DNA from: Paenibacillus alkalitolerans
Lineage (GTDB): Bacteria; Bacillota; Bacilli; Paenibacillales; YIM-B00363
NCBI RefSeq assembly: GCF_016482785.1
Contig: NZ_JAEMXM010000030.1
Location: forward strand, 1-64,000
Length of the DNA stretch: 64,000 nucleotides
Reading direction: 5' to 3'
In this document: positions 35,592 to 45,080 of the stretch, one piece after another
Position numbering within the stretch: position 1 is the first letter of the stretch
How the letters are laid out: each line of letters opens with the position of its first letter
Notes under the pieces: model-generated
The model's database searches: none
What the model was told of the DNA's origin: nothing
Seen by the model: the letters and a program-made list of their open reading frames with translations, nothing else
Program-made: the position numbers and the translations under genes

Positions 35592-35829
35592 ATGTTATAA
35601 CCAAACCTCTTTCGAAGCACATTCAAGGAAACGAGACCGCGAATAAAGGGAGGTTTGGTTTGAACATTGAAATTATGCAGTTATTGCATGAACTTCATGA
35701 ATTTCAATGTTATAACCAAACCTCTTTCGAAGTACATTCAAGGAAGCGAGACCGCGAATAATGGGAGGTTTGGTTGAAACATCAGAAGGAAGTAAATATG
35801 TTTAAATTGCTTGCCTTCTGATGTTATAA
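35592..35829 (+). repeat. Two tandem 115-bp units with paired hairpins, upstream of spoIIIE
   Basis: Units begin at ATGTTATAA 35592 and 35707, and a third ATGTTATAA follows at 35821. Hairpin A (35599-35660, 35714-35775) has the stem AACCAAACCTC/GAGGTTTGGTT and a 40-base loop that differs at three positions between copies. Hairpin B has quite different sequence in the two copies (AACATTGAAATT/AATTTCAATGTT, then AACATCAGAAGG/CCTTCTGATGTT), yet keeps a perfect 12-bp stem in both. This is structure conserved over sequence. Function unknown. Confidence 0.85.
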
Positions 35830-35852
35830 TGTTCTCCTGGGGGTGTTTGTTG

Positions 35853-38417
35853 TTGGCGAAGTCAAAGAAACGAAAAAAATCGATGTCCTCCAACCTCAAA
35901 TTTGAATTATACGGCATTCTGCTGCTTATTTTCTCGGTCATCACGCTCGCCCGGGAAGGTTCGGTCGGCAAATCGATCGCTTTCTTGTTCCGGATCGCTG
36001 TAGGCAATTATGAGCCTGTTTTGTCGGCGGTCCTAATTTACATAGCGGTATATCATTTGATGATCAAACGGTCGTGGCCGTCATCGTGGTCCGTGAAATA
36101 TACGGGAGCGCTGCTTTTTTTATTTGGTCTGCTAATCAGTTCTCATTCGGGTTTATTTAAGCAGCTACTTCCGGAAGGAAATTATACGGCCGGTTGGATC
36201 GTCTCGCAGACGTGGACCAGCCTCGAAACTCACTTGACCCCCAATGGAATCGAATTCAAAGGGAAAGATGCCGGGGGCGGAATGATTGGCGGCTTATTGT
36301 TTGCGGCGCTTTTCATTTTGTTCGGTCATTGGGGAGCCCAGCTTATTGAGATTGCGCTATATGCCGTAGGATTCTTGCTCGTTACCGGATTGTCGTATGT
36401 CCGCATTATGGGTATGGTCAAGCGATTCATCGGCAAAATGTTCGCAAGGATGGGGGAAGGGGCGAAGGAGACGCTGCTGCTGCTTCATCAGCGCAATGGA
36501 AGCGCATCCTCCGGCACCGCCGTTGTGAAGCGCAAAGCGAAGACGTCGGTCCCTCTTGTCGATGTTGACGATGAATTTGACGAGGAGAAATGGAAGCCGG
36601 CGGAGACGAAGAAGAAAGAGAAGAAGAAAGCCCGCTTCTTCCAATGGTTCGGTTCCGGCGGCGATTCCGGACGCAAAGACGATGCTGAGCGGACGGATGC
36701 CGGCGACCGGGACGTTGACGACGTTACCGAGGAAACGGTCGTTTACGTTTCCCAGCCCGCTGATGAAACCATCGGTGAACCGGCGCGGCAGGAACATACG
36801 GATGACCCTCACGAACCGGTCTTTGTCGATTTCTTCGATCAAGTTAGGGATACTTTCCGAGAAGACGAACCGGCCATTGCGGTTGAAGCCCCGCTTACGG
36901 AACATAAGGGAGCAGTCAATGAAGCGAATGAAGCCGCGGAGACTCCGGGGGAGACTGCGGAAGCTTCCGGCGTGACCGCGCCCGCGCGTCCGCCGTACCG
37001 CCTGCCTCCGTTCCACCTGCTGTCAAGACCCGGCGGAGGCAAAGGCGGGGAGTCCGCCGATATTCTGGCAAGAGAAAACGCGCGCAAGCTTGAGGCTACG
37101 CTCGAAAGCTTCGGCGTGCGGACGAAAGTGCTGCAAGTCGTGAGAGGACCGGCGGTGACCCGCTACGAAATCCAGCCGGATATCGGCGTCAAGGTCAGCA
37201 GAATCGTCTCGCTGACGGACGATATCGCGCTGGCGCTTGCCGCAAAGGACATTCGTATGGAAGCGCCGATTCCCGGCAAATCGGCGATCGGCATCGAGGT
37301 GCCGAACACGGAAGTGTCGGTCGTCTCGCTGCGCGAAGTAATGGAGACGTCGGCGTTTCATGAGTCGGATGCACGGCTCACGGTAGCGCTCGGACGGGAT
37401 ATTTCCGGCCAACCGATCGTCGCGAATTTGGCGAAGATGCCGCATTTGCTGGTAGCCGGCGCTACGGGTCAAGGGAAGTCCGTCTGCATCAACAGCATTA
37501 TCACAAGCGTTCTTTATAAAGCAAAACCGGATGAAGTGAAGTTTTTGATGATCGACCCGAAGATGGTCGAATTGAACGTATACAACGGAATTCCGCATCT
37601 GCTCGCACCTGTCGTGACCGATCCGCGCAGAGCGTCGCTCGCGTTGAAGAAAGTCGTGCTGGAGATGGAAAAGCGGTACGAATTGTTCTCCAAATCGGGG
37701 ACGCGGAATATTGAAGGCTATAACGCACAGTTGGCGGGGAAGGGCGAAGAGCAGCTGCCTTACATTGTCGTTATTGTGGACGAGCTTGCAGACTTGATGA
37801 TGGTCGCGGCAAGCGATGTGGAAGACGCGATTATCCGTTTGGCACAGATGGCGCGCGCGGCGGGCATACACCTTATCATAGCGACTCAGCGTCCTTCCGT
37901 TGACGTTATTACAGGCGTTATTAAAGCGAACATTCCGTCGAGAATCGCATTCGGCGTATCTTCCCAAGTCGATTCGCGGACGATTCTCGATATGGCTGGA
38001 GCGGAGAAGCTGCTCGGACGCGGTGACATGCTGTTTATGCCGGTCGGAGCGTCGAAAGCGATGCGCGTGCAGGGCGCTTTCCTGTCCGACAGCGAAGTCG
38101 AAGCGGTCGTAACGTTCTGCCGTGACCAAGAGAAAGCGCAGTACAAGGAAGAGATGGTGCCGGAGCTAAGCGAAACGCAGGACGAACAAGAAGAAGACCT
38201 GGACGAATTGTTCGATCAAGCGGTCGGCATCGTGCTCGAAGCGAAACAAGCTTCCGTTTCGCTCTTGCAGCGGCGCATGCGTATCGGTTACACAAGAGCC
38301 GCCCGGTTGATCGACCAGATGGAGTCCAAAGGCGTCGTCGGCCCGTACGAAGGCAGTAAACCGAGAGAAGTGCTGTTGTCACACGAACAATACCGCGGGG
38401 GGCGTCTAAGCTCGTAG
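35853..38417 (+). CDS. spoIIIE: DNA translocase SpoIIIE/FtsK
   Basis: 854 residues. Four or five N-terminal membrane helices (to about 175) are followed by a charged, acidic linker (about 200-390) and the RecA-like motor. Walker A is GATGQGKSV (about 535), Walker B is [12 protein letters not shown], and [12 protein letters not shown] lies between them. The C-terminal winged helix gamma domain (from about 800, [20 protein letters not shown]) reads chromosome-orientation sequences. It pumps the chromosome into the forespore. TTG 35853 follows CTGGGGGTG. Its upstream region is two 115-bp hairpin units. Confidence 0.96.
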   Translation: MAKSKKRKKSMSSNLKFELYGILLLIFSVITLAREGSVGKSIAFLFRIAVGNYEPVLSAVLIYIAVYHLMIKRSWPSSWSVKYTGALLFLFGLLISSHSGLFKQLLPEGNYTAGWIVSQTWTSLETHLTPNGIEFKGKDAGGGMIGGLLFAALFILFGHWGAQLIEIALYAVGFLLVTGLSYVRIMGMVKRFIGKMFARMGEGAKETLLLLHQRNGSASSGTAVVKRKAKTSVPLVDVDDEFDEEKWKPAETKKKEKKKARFFQWFGSGGDSGRKDDAERTDAGDRDVDDVTEETVVYVSQPADETIGEPARQEHTDDPHEPVFVDFFDQVRDTFREDEPAIAVEAPLTEHKGAVNEANEAAETPGETAEASGVTAPARPPYRLPPFHLLSRPGGGKGGESADILARENARKLEATLESFGVRTKVLQVVRGPAVTRYEIQPDIGVKVSRIVSLTDDIALALAAKDIRMEAPIPGKSAIGIEVPNTEVSVVSLREVMETSAFHESDARLTVALGRDISGQPIVANLAKMPHLLVAGATGQGKSVCINSIITSVLYKAKPDEVKFLMIDPKMVELNVYNGIPHLLAPVVTDPRRASLALKKVVLEMEKRYELFSKSGTRNIEGYNAQLAGKGEEQLPYIVVIVDELADLMMVAASDVEDAIIRLAQMARAAGIHLIIATQRPSVDVITGVIKANIPSRIAFGVSSQVDSRTILDMAGAEKLLGRGDMLFMPVGASKAMRVQGAFLSDSEVEAVVTFCRDQEKAQYKEEMVPELSETQDEQEEDLDELFDQAVGIVLEAKQASVSLLQRRMRIGYTRAARLIDQMESKGVVGPYEGSKPREVLLSHEQYRGGRLSS

Positions 38418-38440
38418 TTTCGAATACGCCGGACACATTT

Positions 38441-38471
38441 TGCATAGAAAAATTTCTCCTTTCTCATACTA
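38441..38471 (+). promoter_or_regulatory. Sigma-G promoter of sleB
   Basis: TGCATA 38441-38446, 18-bp spacer, CATACTA 38465-38471. This matches the forespore sigma-G consensus closely and puts the transcript start near 38478, just before the sleB leader. Confidence 0.75.
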
Positions 38472-38517
38472 CAAGTAATTGAATGCCACAACTTGCAGAG
38501 AAAGGTTGAAACGACGC

Positions 38518-39291
38518 ATGCGAACTCGGCTGGTAATTGTGACGCTCTGTCTTGTCGTCGGACTCGCCTTCACCCTCCAAGCGAAATTATCGCAGCAGGA
38601 CAGCGGGGTTGAAGAAACGTTCAGCAAGGCGACGATTAAATACGGCGCTGCGGGTAAAGACGTCAGAGAGCTGCAAGGGCGGTTGAAGCTCATCGGTTTT
38701 TACACCGGAGAAGTAAATGGCAATTTCGATTTCAGGACGCTCAAGGCGGTAAAAAGATTTCAAGGCGAGTTCGGTCTTAAAGTGGATGGCGTTGTAGGCG
38801 GCAAGACGAAAGTAAAATTATATAACGCGACGAAACATTGGAGACCCGGCATGGGGGAGCAGGCGGCAGGAAAGCCGAAGGCAGGCGGCGCTCCTAAGAA
38901 GGCCGCCAAGCTGCCGACGACATCGCACCGCGGGTTTTCCAGCAACGACCTGAAGATGATGGCTAACGCTGTGCACGGTGAAGCGCGGGGGGAACCGTAC
39001 ATCGGCAAAGTGGCCGTCGCCGCGGTCATCTTGAATCGTGTGGATAATCCGAGCTTTCCGAATACTCCGTCCGGCGTCATATTTCAGCCGGGCGCGTTCA
39101 CGGCTGTTGCGGACGGCCAAATTTGGCTCACTCCGGACGCAGAGTCCGTTAAAGCGGTTCAGGATGCGCTCAACGGATGGGACCCGAGCGACGGCTGCAT
39201 ATACTATTTCAATCCGGTTACCGCAACGTCGAAGTGGATCTGGTCCCGGCCTCAGTACAAAAGAATAGGAAAACATATTTTCTGCCGTTAG
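38518..39291 (+). CDS. sleB: Spore cortex-lytic enzyme SleB-type hydrolase
   Basis: 257 residues. An N-terminal signal peptide (LVIVTLCLVVGLAFTLQA) precedes a peptidoglycan-binding domain (KDVRELQGRLKLIGFYTGEV) and a C-terminal SleB/Hydrolase_2 domain (MMANAVHGEARGEPYIGKVA, then AVILNRV and IYYFNPVTATSKWIW). The Glu of HGEARGEP is the expected catalytic residue. It cleaves cortex peptidoglycan at germination. The start at ATG 38518 is chosen because the sigma-G promoter would begin the transcript near 38478, which excludes the TTG there. Confidence 0.9.
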   Translation: MRTRLVIVTLCLVVGLAFTLQAKLSQQDSGVEETFSKATIKYGAAGKDVRELQGRLKLIGFYTGEVNGNFDFRTLKAVKRFQGEFGLKVDGVVGGKTKVKLYNATKHWRPGMGEQAAGKPKAGGAPKKAAKLPTTSHRGFSSNDLKMMANAVHGEARGEPYIGKVAVAAVILNRVDNPSFPNTPSGVIFQPGAFTAVADGQIWLTPDAESVKAVQDALNGWDPSDGCIYYFNPVTATSKWIWSRPQYKRIGKHIFCR

Positions 39292-39385
39292 GGAAGAAGA
39301 AGCGACCGGCTCCGGTTGCTTCTTTTCCGTTTCAAGGAATTATCGGATATAATAAAGGATAAATTGAACTGGAAGGAGTTACCGT

Positions 39386-40672
39386 ATGAGCGCTACTATG
39401 TTTGAACGGGATTCGGTAAAGGGCATCCGGTTGCACGTTCTGCCTACCGATCGTTACAAAACCACTGCGATTTCAGTTTTCATCGGGCACCTCCTGGAAG
39501 AGCGCACAGTCACGCCGATCGCGGTGACGCCGTTCGTGCTCCGCCGCGGAACGGCTTCTTATCCGGAGACGAAACAGTTCCGAGAAGCGTTGGACTCGAT
39601 GTACGGCGCCGGGTTCGGGTTTGATATTTATAAGCGCGGCGACTATCAAATCATCAACTTCCGGATGGACGTCATTCAAGACGAGTTCGTATCGTCCGGC
39701 GCTTCCTTGTTGAGTCAGGCTCTGACGTTTCTCGGAGAGACTTTGACAAAGCCGGCTTTGGAAAACAACAGGTTTGTGGAGCGTTATGTGGAAGCGGAGA
39801 AACATACCGTCCAGAAGAAGCTGGAGGCGATCGTCAACGATAAGGGACGATATGCAGCCGAACGCTGCATTGAAGAGATGTGTGCCGGCGAACCGTACCG
39901 TCTCCATCCGCTCGGGATGAAAGAAGCGCTGCCCGGCATCACTTCCGAATCTCTGTACGATATGTACCGCAGTTGGCTGGGCAGTTCTCCCATCGATATA
40001 TATGTTGTGGGAAATACATCGATGGACGAGGTTAAGTCGCTGATCGGCAACGTCTTCGCGTTTGAACGCGGCGCGAATGCGAAAGACCGTTATACATTTA
40101 ACCGGACGACCAAGGATATTAATGACGTCCGTACCGTAGTGGAGCGAATGGATGTCGGTCAAGGCAAATTAAATATGGGTCTCAGGTCCCCGACCGCTTA
40201 CGCCGATCCGAATTATCCGGCAGCACTCGTATACAACGGCGTGCTTGGAAGCTTTCCGCATTCCAAGCTGTTTACGAACGTGCGGGAAAAGGCGAGCCTC
40301 GCTTATTACGCTTCTTCCCGTCTTGACGGACATAAAGGAATCATAACGATTCAATCGGGTATAGAAATCGCCAATTACGAGAAAGCCGTCGATATAATCC
40401 GCAAGCAGTTGGAAGCGATGGTTTCGGGCGATATTTCCGAGCTTGAAATCCGGCAGACGAAGGCGATGATCAGAAACCACTTGCGGGAATTGAACGATAA
40501 CGCCTACGAAACGATAGCGTTCGACTTTAACACGGTGTTATCGGGCAAGACGCGGACCGCGGACGAACTGTGGAACGAAGTCGATTCGGTTTCGGTTGAT
40601 GATATCGTGAGCTTCGCCCATGGCGTTAAGTTGGACACGATTTATTTCTTGCGCGACCGGAAGGAGGGATAA
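39386..40672 (+). CDS. ymfF: M16-family peptidase-like protein YmfF (inactive type)
   Basis: 428 residues. The overall M16 architecture is recognisable (LRRGTASYPETKQFREALDS and FTNVREKASLAYYASSRL), but the zinc motif HxxEH is missing. The equivalent region is FVLRRGTASYPETK. It is directly followed, two bases on, by the active M16 protein YmfH. Paired inactive/active M16 proteins often form heterodimers, so a YmfF-YmfH complex is likely. ATG 39386 follows AAGGAG. Part of the ymfF-ymfM cluster. Confidence 0.9.
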   Translation: MSATMFERDSVKGIRLHVLPTDRYKTTAISVFIGHLLEERTVTPIAVTPFVLRRGTASYPETKQFREALDSMYGAGFGFDIYKRGDYQIINFRMDVIQDEFVSSGASLLSQALTFLGETLTKPALENNRFVERYVEAEKHTVQKKLEAIVNDKGRYAAERCIEEMCAGEPYRLHPLGMKEALPGITSESLYDMYRSWLGSSPIDIYVVGNTSMDEVKSLIGNVFAFERGANAKDRYTFNRTTKDINDVRTVVERMDVGQGKLNMGLRSPTAYADPNYPAALVYNGVLGSFPHSKLFTNVREKASLAYYASSRLDGHKGIITIQSGIEIANYEKAVDIIRKQLEAMVSGDISELEIRQTKAMIRNHLRELNDNAYETIAFDFNTVLSGKTRTADELWNEVDSVSVDDIVSFAHGVKLDTIYFLRDRKEG

Positions 40673-40674
40673 AC

Positions 40675-41955
40675 GTGCAAAAACACGAGTACCCGCACGT
40701 GAAAGAAACCGTTTATTCGGAGACGCTGGACAACGGATTGAGCGTATTCGTGCTGCCGAAGCCCGGTTTCACGAAGACGTATGCAACGTTCTCGACCAAA
40801 TACGGCTCGGTCGACAATCACTTTGCGGTCGGAGACGAACAACCGGAGAAGGTTCCGGACGGCATCGCCCACTTCCTGGAGCACAAAATGTTCGAAGAAC
40901 CGGAAGGCGATATCTTTGCGAAGTTCGCCTCGTTAGGCGCCTCTTCCAATGCGTTCACGAGTTTCGACCGGACGGTTTATTTGTTCTCGGCAACGGATCA
41001 TATCAAGGAAAACGTGGAGACGCTCATCGATTTCGTTCAAAATCCGTACTTCACCGATGCGAATGTGGAGAAAGAGAAAGGGATTATCGGCCAAGAAATC
41101 AAGATGTATCAGGACAATCCGGATTGGCGGGTGTATTTCGGCTTGATTGACGCGCTTTACCATATCCACCCGGTACACATCGACATTGCGGGCACGGTCG
41201 AGTCCATCGGCGAAATAACGAAAGAAACGCTGTTTCGTTGTTACCGCACCTTTTATCATCCGTCGAACATGACGTTGTTCATCGTGGGCGGCGTTGATCC
41301 GGAAGAGATGTTGAATTTGGTCAGAGAGAACCAAGCGAAGAAACAGTTTGCGCCGCAGGGCGAAATACGCCGCATCTTCGACGAGGAGAAGCGGGAGGTG
41401 AAGCATGTCCGCCGGGATATTACGCTGCCCGTGTCGCTGCCGAAATGCTTGTTCGGCATTAAAGAGCCTGCCCCTGATATAACCGGTGAACCGCTGCTTA
41501 GGCAAGAAATTGTGACGAAGCTGATGTTCGACATCTTGTTTAGCCCGAGTTCCGACTTGTATCAGCAATTGTACGACGACAAATTAATTACGGACAGCTT
41601 CGGCGCGGAATACAACTGCAGCGAGCAGTACGCCTTCTCCATCATCGGAGGCGACACGCGCGATCCCGACGAGTTGGCGAGACGCATTCGCGAAGCGGTG
41701 GAAGCAATGATCGGCGCGGGCATTCCGAAGGAAGTGTTCGAAAGAACACGCAAGAAGAAGATCGGCGGTTACTTCCGGATGTTGAACTCGCCTGAGGCGA
41801 TCGCGAATGAATTTACGAAGCATCGTTTCCGCGGAACGAACTTGTTCGATATGCTGCACTTGTATGAAAATGTGACGGCAGAAGAAGCAGAAGCGCGTTT
41901 GAAGGAACATTTTCAATGGGAGAGGATGTCGGTTTGCGTTGTAAAGAGCGAGTGA
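40675..41955 (+). CDS. ymfH: M16-family zinc peptidase YmfH
   Basis: 426 residues. GIAHFLEHKMFEEPEGD carries the inverted zinc motif HxxEH (about 66-70), and EKGIIGQEIKMYQDNPDW supplies the third ligand. It should be a cytoplasmic peptidase acting together with YmfF. GTG 40675 follows AAGGAGGG; the gene starts two bases after ymfF. It ends seven bases before the ymfI start, so the cluster is one transcription unit. Confidence 0.93.
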   Translation: MQKHEYPHVKETVYSETLDNGLSVFVLPKPGFTKTYATFSTKYGSVDNHFAVGDEQPEKVPDGIAHFLEHKMFEEPEGDIFAKFASLGASSNAFTSFDRTVYLFSATDHIKENVETLIDFVQNPYFTDANVEKEKGIIGQEIKMYQDNPDWRVYFGLIDALYHIHPVHIDIAGTVESIGEITKETLFRCYRTFYHPSNMTLFIVGGVDPEEMLNLVRENQAKKQFAPQGEIRRIFDEEKREVKHVRRDITLPVSLPKCLFGIKEPAPDITGEPLLRQEIVTKLMFDILFSPSSDLYQQLYDDKLITDSFGAEYNCSEQYAFSIIGGDTRDPDELARRIREAVEAMIGAGIPKEVFERTRKKKIGGYFRMLNSPEAIANEFTKHRFRGTNLFDMLHLYENVTAEEAEARLKEHFQWERMSVCVVKSE

Positions 41956-41962
41956 TCTGCTC

Positions 41963-42712
41963 ATGTTAAAACCTCTGCGCGAAATGACCGTGTTGGTGAC
42001 AGGGGGAAGCCGCGGAATCGGCGCGGCCATTGCCGAGCGTTTCGCCACGGTAGGAATGAAAGTGGGCATCCATTACTTGGGTGCGCATGAAGCGGCGAAC
42101 GAGACGGCGAGGCGCTGCTTAAAGCACGGAACGGATGTGCTGACGGTAACCGCCGACTTGCGTTCCAAGGAACAAATTGAAAGAATGAAAGAGAAGCTTG
42201 CCAAACATGGGATGATTCCCGATATTTTGGTAAACAACGCGGGCATCGCCCACTACGGCATGTTGTCGGATGTAACCGAGGAAGAATGGGATAACGTCAT
42301 GAACGTAAATTTGAAAGGGATGTTCTTGTGCACCCAATCGTTCATACCGCACATGGTATCCCAAAAATACGGGCGTATCGTGAACGTGTCGTCGGTATGG
42401 GGCATCGCGGGTGCGTCTTGCGAAGTGGTATATTCCACCGCGAAAGGCGGCATGAACGCTTTCACGAAGGCGCTTGCGAAAGAACTGGCGCCTTCCGGAG
42501 TGACGGTGAATGCCGTCGCTCCAGGACCGGTGGAGACGGCCATGATGGCCCGCTTCGAAACGGCGGAGAAAGCGGCGATCGCCGAAGACATACCCGCCGG
42601 CCGGTTCGCCCATCCGGAAGAAATCGCTTCGCTCGTATACTTTCTCGCTTTACCCGAATCCGGGTATATTACCGGGCAAATCATTTCCCCCAACGGCGGT
42701 TGGCATACTTAA
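41963..42712 (+). CDS. ymfI: SDR-family oxidoreductase YmfI (FabG-like)
   Basis: 249 residues, classical short-chain dehydrogenase. VLVTGGSRGIGAAIAERF binds NADP, LVNNAGIAHYG follows, and the catalytic Ser-Tyr-Lys are in NVSSVWG and YSTAKGG. The C-terminus FLALPESGYITGQIISPNGG is that of 3-oxoacyl-ACP reductases. Its substrate in the ymf cluster is unknown. The start could be ATG 41963 or the in-frame ATG 41984; neither has a strong binding site. Confidence 0.9.
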   Translation: MLKPLREMTVLVTGGSRGIGAAIAERFATVGMKVGIHYLGAHEAANETARRCLKHGTDVLTVTADLRSKEQIERMKEKLAKHGMIPDILVNNAGIAHYGMLSDVTEEEWDNVMNVNLKGMFLCTQSFIPHMVSQKYGRIVNVSSVWGIAGASCEVVYSTAKGGMNAFTKALAKELAPSGVTVNAVAPGPVETAMMARFETAEKAAIAEDIPAGRFAHPEEIASLVYFLALPESGYITGQIISPNGGWHT

Positions 42713-42815
42713 TATTGGAACCCGCATCCTGCGCGGATGCGCGGATTGAAACATGCATAACCTTCTCGACAAACGCGAATATTACGAATGACCACACTTT
42801 ACGAGGAGGAAGCAC

Positions 42816-43061
42816 ATGACAACCGTATTAAGCACTTACGATAAATGGAAGCAGTTTCTCGGCGAACGCGTACAAAACGCCCGTGCGGCAGGAATGAGCG
42901 AATCGACGATCAAGAAGCTCGCAACGGAAATCGGCGATTTCTTGTCGAAAAACGTCGATCCGAAAAACGATGAAGAGCGGGTTCTTAAAGAAATGTGGGA
43001 CGTCAGCGACGAAAACGAACGAAATGTGATGGCGGGCATCATGATGAAAATGGTCGACTAG
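42816..43061 (+). CDS. ymfJ: DUF3243 protein YmfJ
   Basis: 81 residues, all-helical, with YDKWKQFLGERVQNARAAGM and MAGIMMKMVD at the end, typical of DUF3243. A Bacillus homologue is needed for normal sporulation timing or competence, but its mechanism is not known to me. ATG 42816 follows GAGGAGGAAG. It is separated from ymfI by about 100 bp and is followed by a strong terminator. Confidence 0.88.
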   Translation: MTTVLSTYDKWKQFLGERVQNARAAGMSESTIKKLATEIGDFLSKNVDPKNDEERVLKEMWDVSDENERNVMAGIMMKMVD

Positions 43062-43072
43062 CTGCTACGAGA

Positions 43073-43124
43073 AGCTCCGATGGATCCGGTTCGGCTGAAC
43101 CGCTGGCCCTCCATCGGGGCTTTT
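43073..43124 (+). terminator. ymfJ terminator
   Basis: AGCTCCGATGGA 43073-43084 pairs with TCCATCGGGGCT 43110-43121 (one mismatch), with TTTT at 43121-43124. Confidence 0.8.
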
Positions 43125-43240
43125 CTGCTTTTTCAACAATAGTGGCAGGAAATAAGCGAAAAATGTAGAATGTAATCGAATGCCCGAAATCAGGAAAGCC
43201 TCGGACTGTCCGCAGCAAATACAGAATATGATAACAATAA

Positions 43241-43286
43241 CTTCTATCGAAGTGCTTTCAAGCAAGCGGTACGTCCTTTAACGGAA
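43241..43286 (+). repeat. Possible diverged copy of the 115-bp unit loop
   Basis: CTTCTATCGAAGTGCTTTCA followed by AGCAAGCGGTACGTCCTTTAACGG aligns loosely with the conserved loop at 35609-35649. It lies 26 bp before ymfK. Similarity is partial, so this may be chance. Confidence 0.3.
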
Positions 43287-43311
43287 ATATTCTTGAAAAA
43301 ACTAAAAGCAG

Positions 43312-44085
43312 GTGAGCACGCTGGAGCCGAAACAATGGTACATGGAATATAAAATACACAAAAACCGCCCCGGTTTGCTCGGCGACATTGCATCGCTTAT
43401 GGGGATGTTGGAAATTAATATTATAACGATCAACGGCGTCGAAGATAAGACGCGCGGCATGCTCCTTCAAACAGATGACGATGAAAAAATTGAAGTGATG
43501 GGTAAAATGTTGAAGAAAGTGGACAATATAACAGTGACCGCCTTGCGGGCGCCGAAGCTGGTCGATATTTTGGCGGTCCGCCACGGCCGGTACATTGAAC
43601 GCGATTCGGACGACCGGAAGACGTTTCGGTTCACACGGGACGAGCTCGGTTTGCTGGTCGACTTCCTTGGGGAGCTGTTCAAGCGCGAAGGCAACCAGGT
43701 TGTGGGCCTTCGCGGCATGCCTCGCGTAGGGAAGACGGAATCGATCATTGCGGGAAGCGTTTGCGCGAATAAGCGGTGGACGTTCGTTTCTTCAACGCTT
43801 CTCCGTCAAACGGTGCGCAGCCAACTGTCCGAAGACGAGTTTAATCCGAACAACGTATTCATAATCGACGGAATTGTAAGCACGATCCGGTCGAATGAAA
43901 AGCACCACGTGCTTCTTCAAGAAATTATGGCCATGCCTTCCACGAAGGTTGTCGAGCATCCCGACATATTCGTTCGGGAATCGGGGTTTGATTATAACAA
44001 GTTCGATTGCATCATCGAACTGCGAAATACGCCGGATGAGGAAATTACGTACGAATCTTTTACCGCCAATTACGAAGGATTCTAA
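43312..44085 (+). CDS. ymfK: DUF3388 protein YmfK
   Basis: 257 residues. The N-terminus resembles an ACT-like domain (NRPGLLGDIASLMGMLEINI), followed by a part with GLRGMPRVGKTESIIAG, a Walker A-like loop, and FIIDGIVSTI as a possible Walker B. The family (DUF3388) is conserved in Bacilli next to ymfM without known activity. GTG 43312 is chosen as start, although the binding site (AAAAGCAG) is weak. Confidence 0.85.
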   Translation: MSTLEPKQWYMEYKIHKNRPGLLGDIASLMGMLEINIITINGVEDKTRGMLLQTDDDEKIEVMGKMLKKVDNITVTALRAPKLVDILAVRHGRYIERDSDDRKTFRFTRDELGLLVDFLGELFKREGNQVVGLRGMPRVGKTESIIAGSVCANKRWTFVSSTLLRQTVRSQLSEDEFNPNNVFIIDGIVSTIRSNEKHHVLLQEIMAMPSTKVVEHPDIFVRESGFDYNKFDCIIELRNTPDEEITYESFTANYEGF

Positions 44086-44106
44086 CAACGACGGGGAGGT
44101 GCTTTA

Positions 44107-44997
44107 GTGTCTGACCTTGGACAGTTGCTGCGAAAAGCCCGTACGGAGCGAGGAATTACGCTGGAAGAGCTTCAGGAAGGAACCAAAATCCGCAAACGGT
44201 ACTTGGAAGCGATTGAGGAAGGCAAGTACGATATCTTACCGGGCAATTTTTACGCCAGAGCATTTATTAAGCAGTATTCGGAAGCGGTAGGGTTGGATGC
44301 CGACGAAGTGCTGCGTCTTTATGCGAACGAAATTCCGGCGACGGAGCCCGAACAATCCGCCGAGCCGATCCGAATGAAGCGCCGCCCGGTCAATGCGCCG
44401 GAACGGACGAGCAGATGGGCGTCCGTCGTTCTGATGATCGCATTCCCCCTTCTCATATTGGGGGTCATATATTACTTTTCCTTGAACGGGCTGCAGCCGA
44501 AAGACAATGTGATGGACGACACACCGTTGACCGATCAGCGCGAATCCGAGCAGGGCGCCGGGGATGGGCCGATGGCGGGAGGAGACGGCGAGGAAGGCAA
44601 CGCAACTCCGGATTCCGAACCGGTGACGCCGGATCCCGAAACGCAGACGCCCGATCCGGAACCCGAGGCGGACGTCGCATTCGTTGAAAAATTCCGCGTC
44701 AAAGGCGCAGAAGCGGAGCGGTTTGAAGTAAAGAACGCCTCCACGATTAAAGTGGAAATGAAGACGATAGGCAGCGAGTGCTGGGTCGGTATCATGAAAG
44801 ACTCTTACAAAAGCGGCGACTATGTTTACCAGAAAAGATTGATCAAGGACGAGACGTACAGTGCCGAATTCGATCACAATATATACATTAACATAGGGCG
44901 CGCCAACGCTATGGAGCTGAAGATCAACGGAGTTGTCATCGATTTGGGAACCGAGCCCGATCCTCGCAAATATCAGTTCGAACTAACATCCTCTTAG
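44107..44997 (+). CDS. rodZ: RodZ-like cell-shape protein (YmfM)
   Basis: 296 residues. The N-terminal Cro/CI helix-turn-helix (LGQLLRKARTERGITLEELQ, residues 1-70) binds MreB in RodZ proteins. A transmembrane helix (about 106-126, VVLMIAFPLLILGVIYYF) and a Pro/Glu-rich spacer (PDSEPVTPDPETQTPDPEPE) lead to an extracytoplasmic DUF4115 domain at the C-terminus. It links the cytoskeleton to wall synthesis. GTG 44107 follows GGGGAGG and lies 21 bp after ymfK. Confidence 0.93.
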   Translation: MSDLGQLLRKARTERGITLEELQEGTKIRKRYLEAIEEGKYDILPGNFYARAFIKQYSEAVGLDADEVLRLYANEIPATEPEQSAEPIRMKRRPVNAPERTSRWASVVLMIAFPLLILGVIYYFSLNGLQPKDNVMDDTPLTDQRESEQGAGDGPMAGGDGEEGNATPDSEPVTPDPETQTPDPEPEADVAFVEKFRVKGAEAERFEVKNASTIKVEMKTIGSECWVGIMKDSYKSGDYVYQKRLIKDETYSAEFDHNIYINIGRANAMELKINGVVIDLGTEPDPRKYQFELTSS

Positions 44998-45080
44998 TTG
45001 AATAATTTTTATTGTCATGGGCAATATAGAACATACGCAGTGTAAAGTTACATAACAAACCTTCAAAGCGAGGGAACCCT

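Noticed and set aside
35599-35775. T-box leader, because the loop contains ACCGCG
   Set aside because: The full T-box sequence, specifier stem and antiterminator/terminator pair are absent, and the motif also occurs in gaps unrelated to aminoacyl-tRNA or amino-acid genes.
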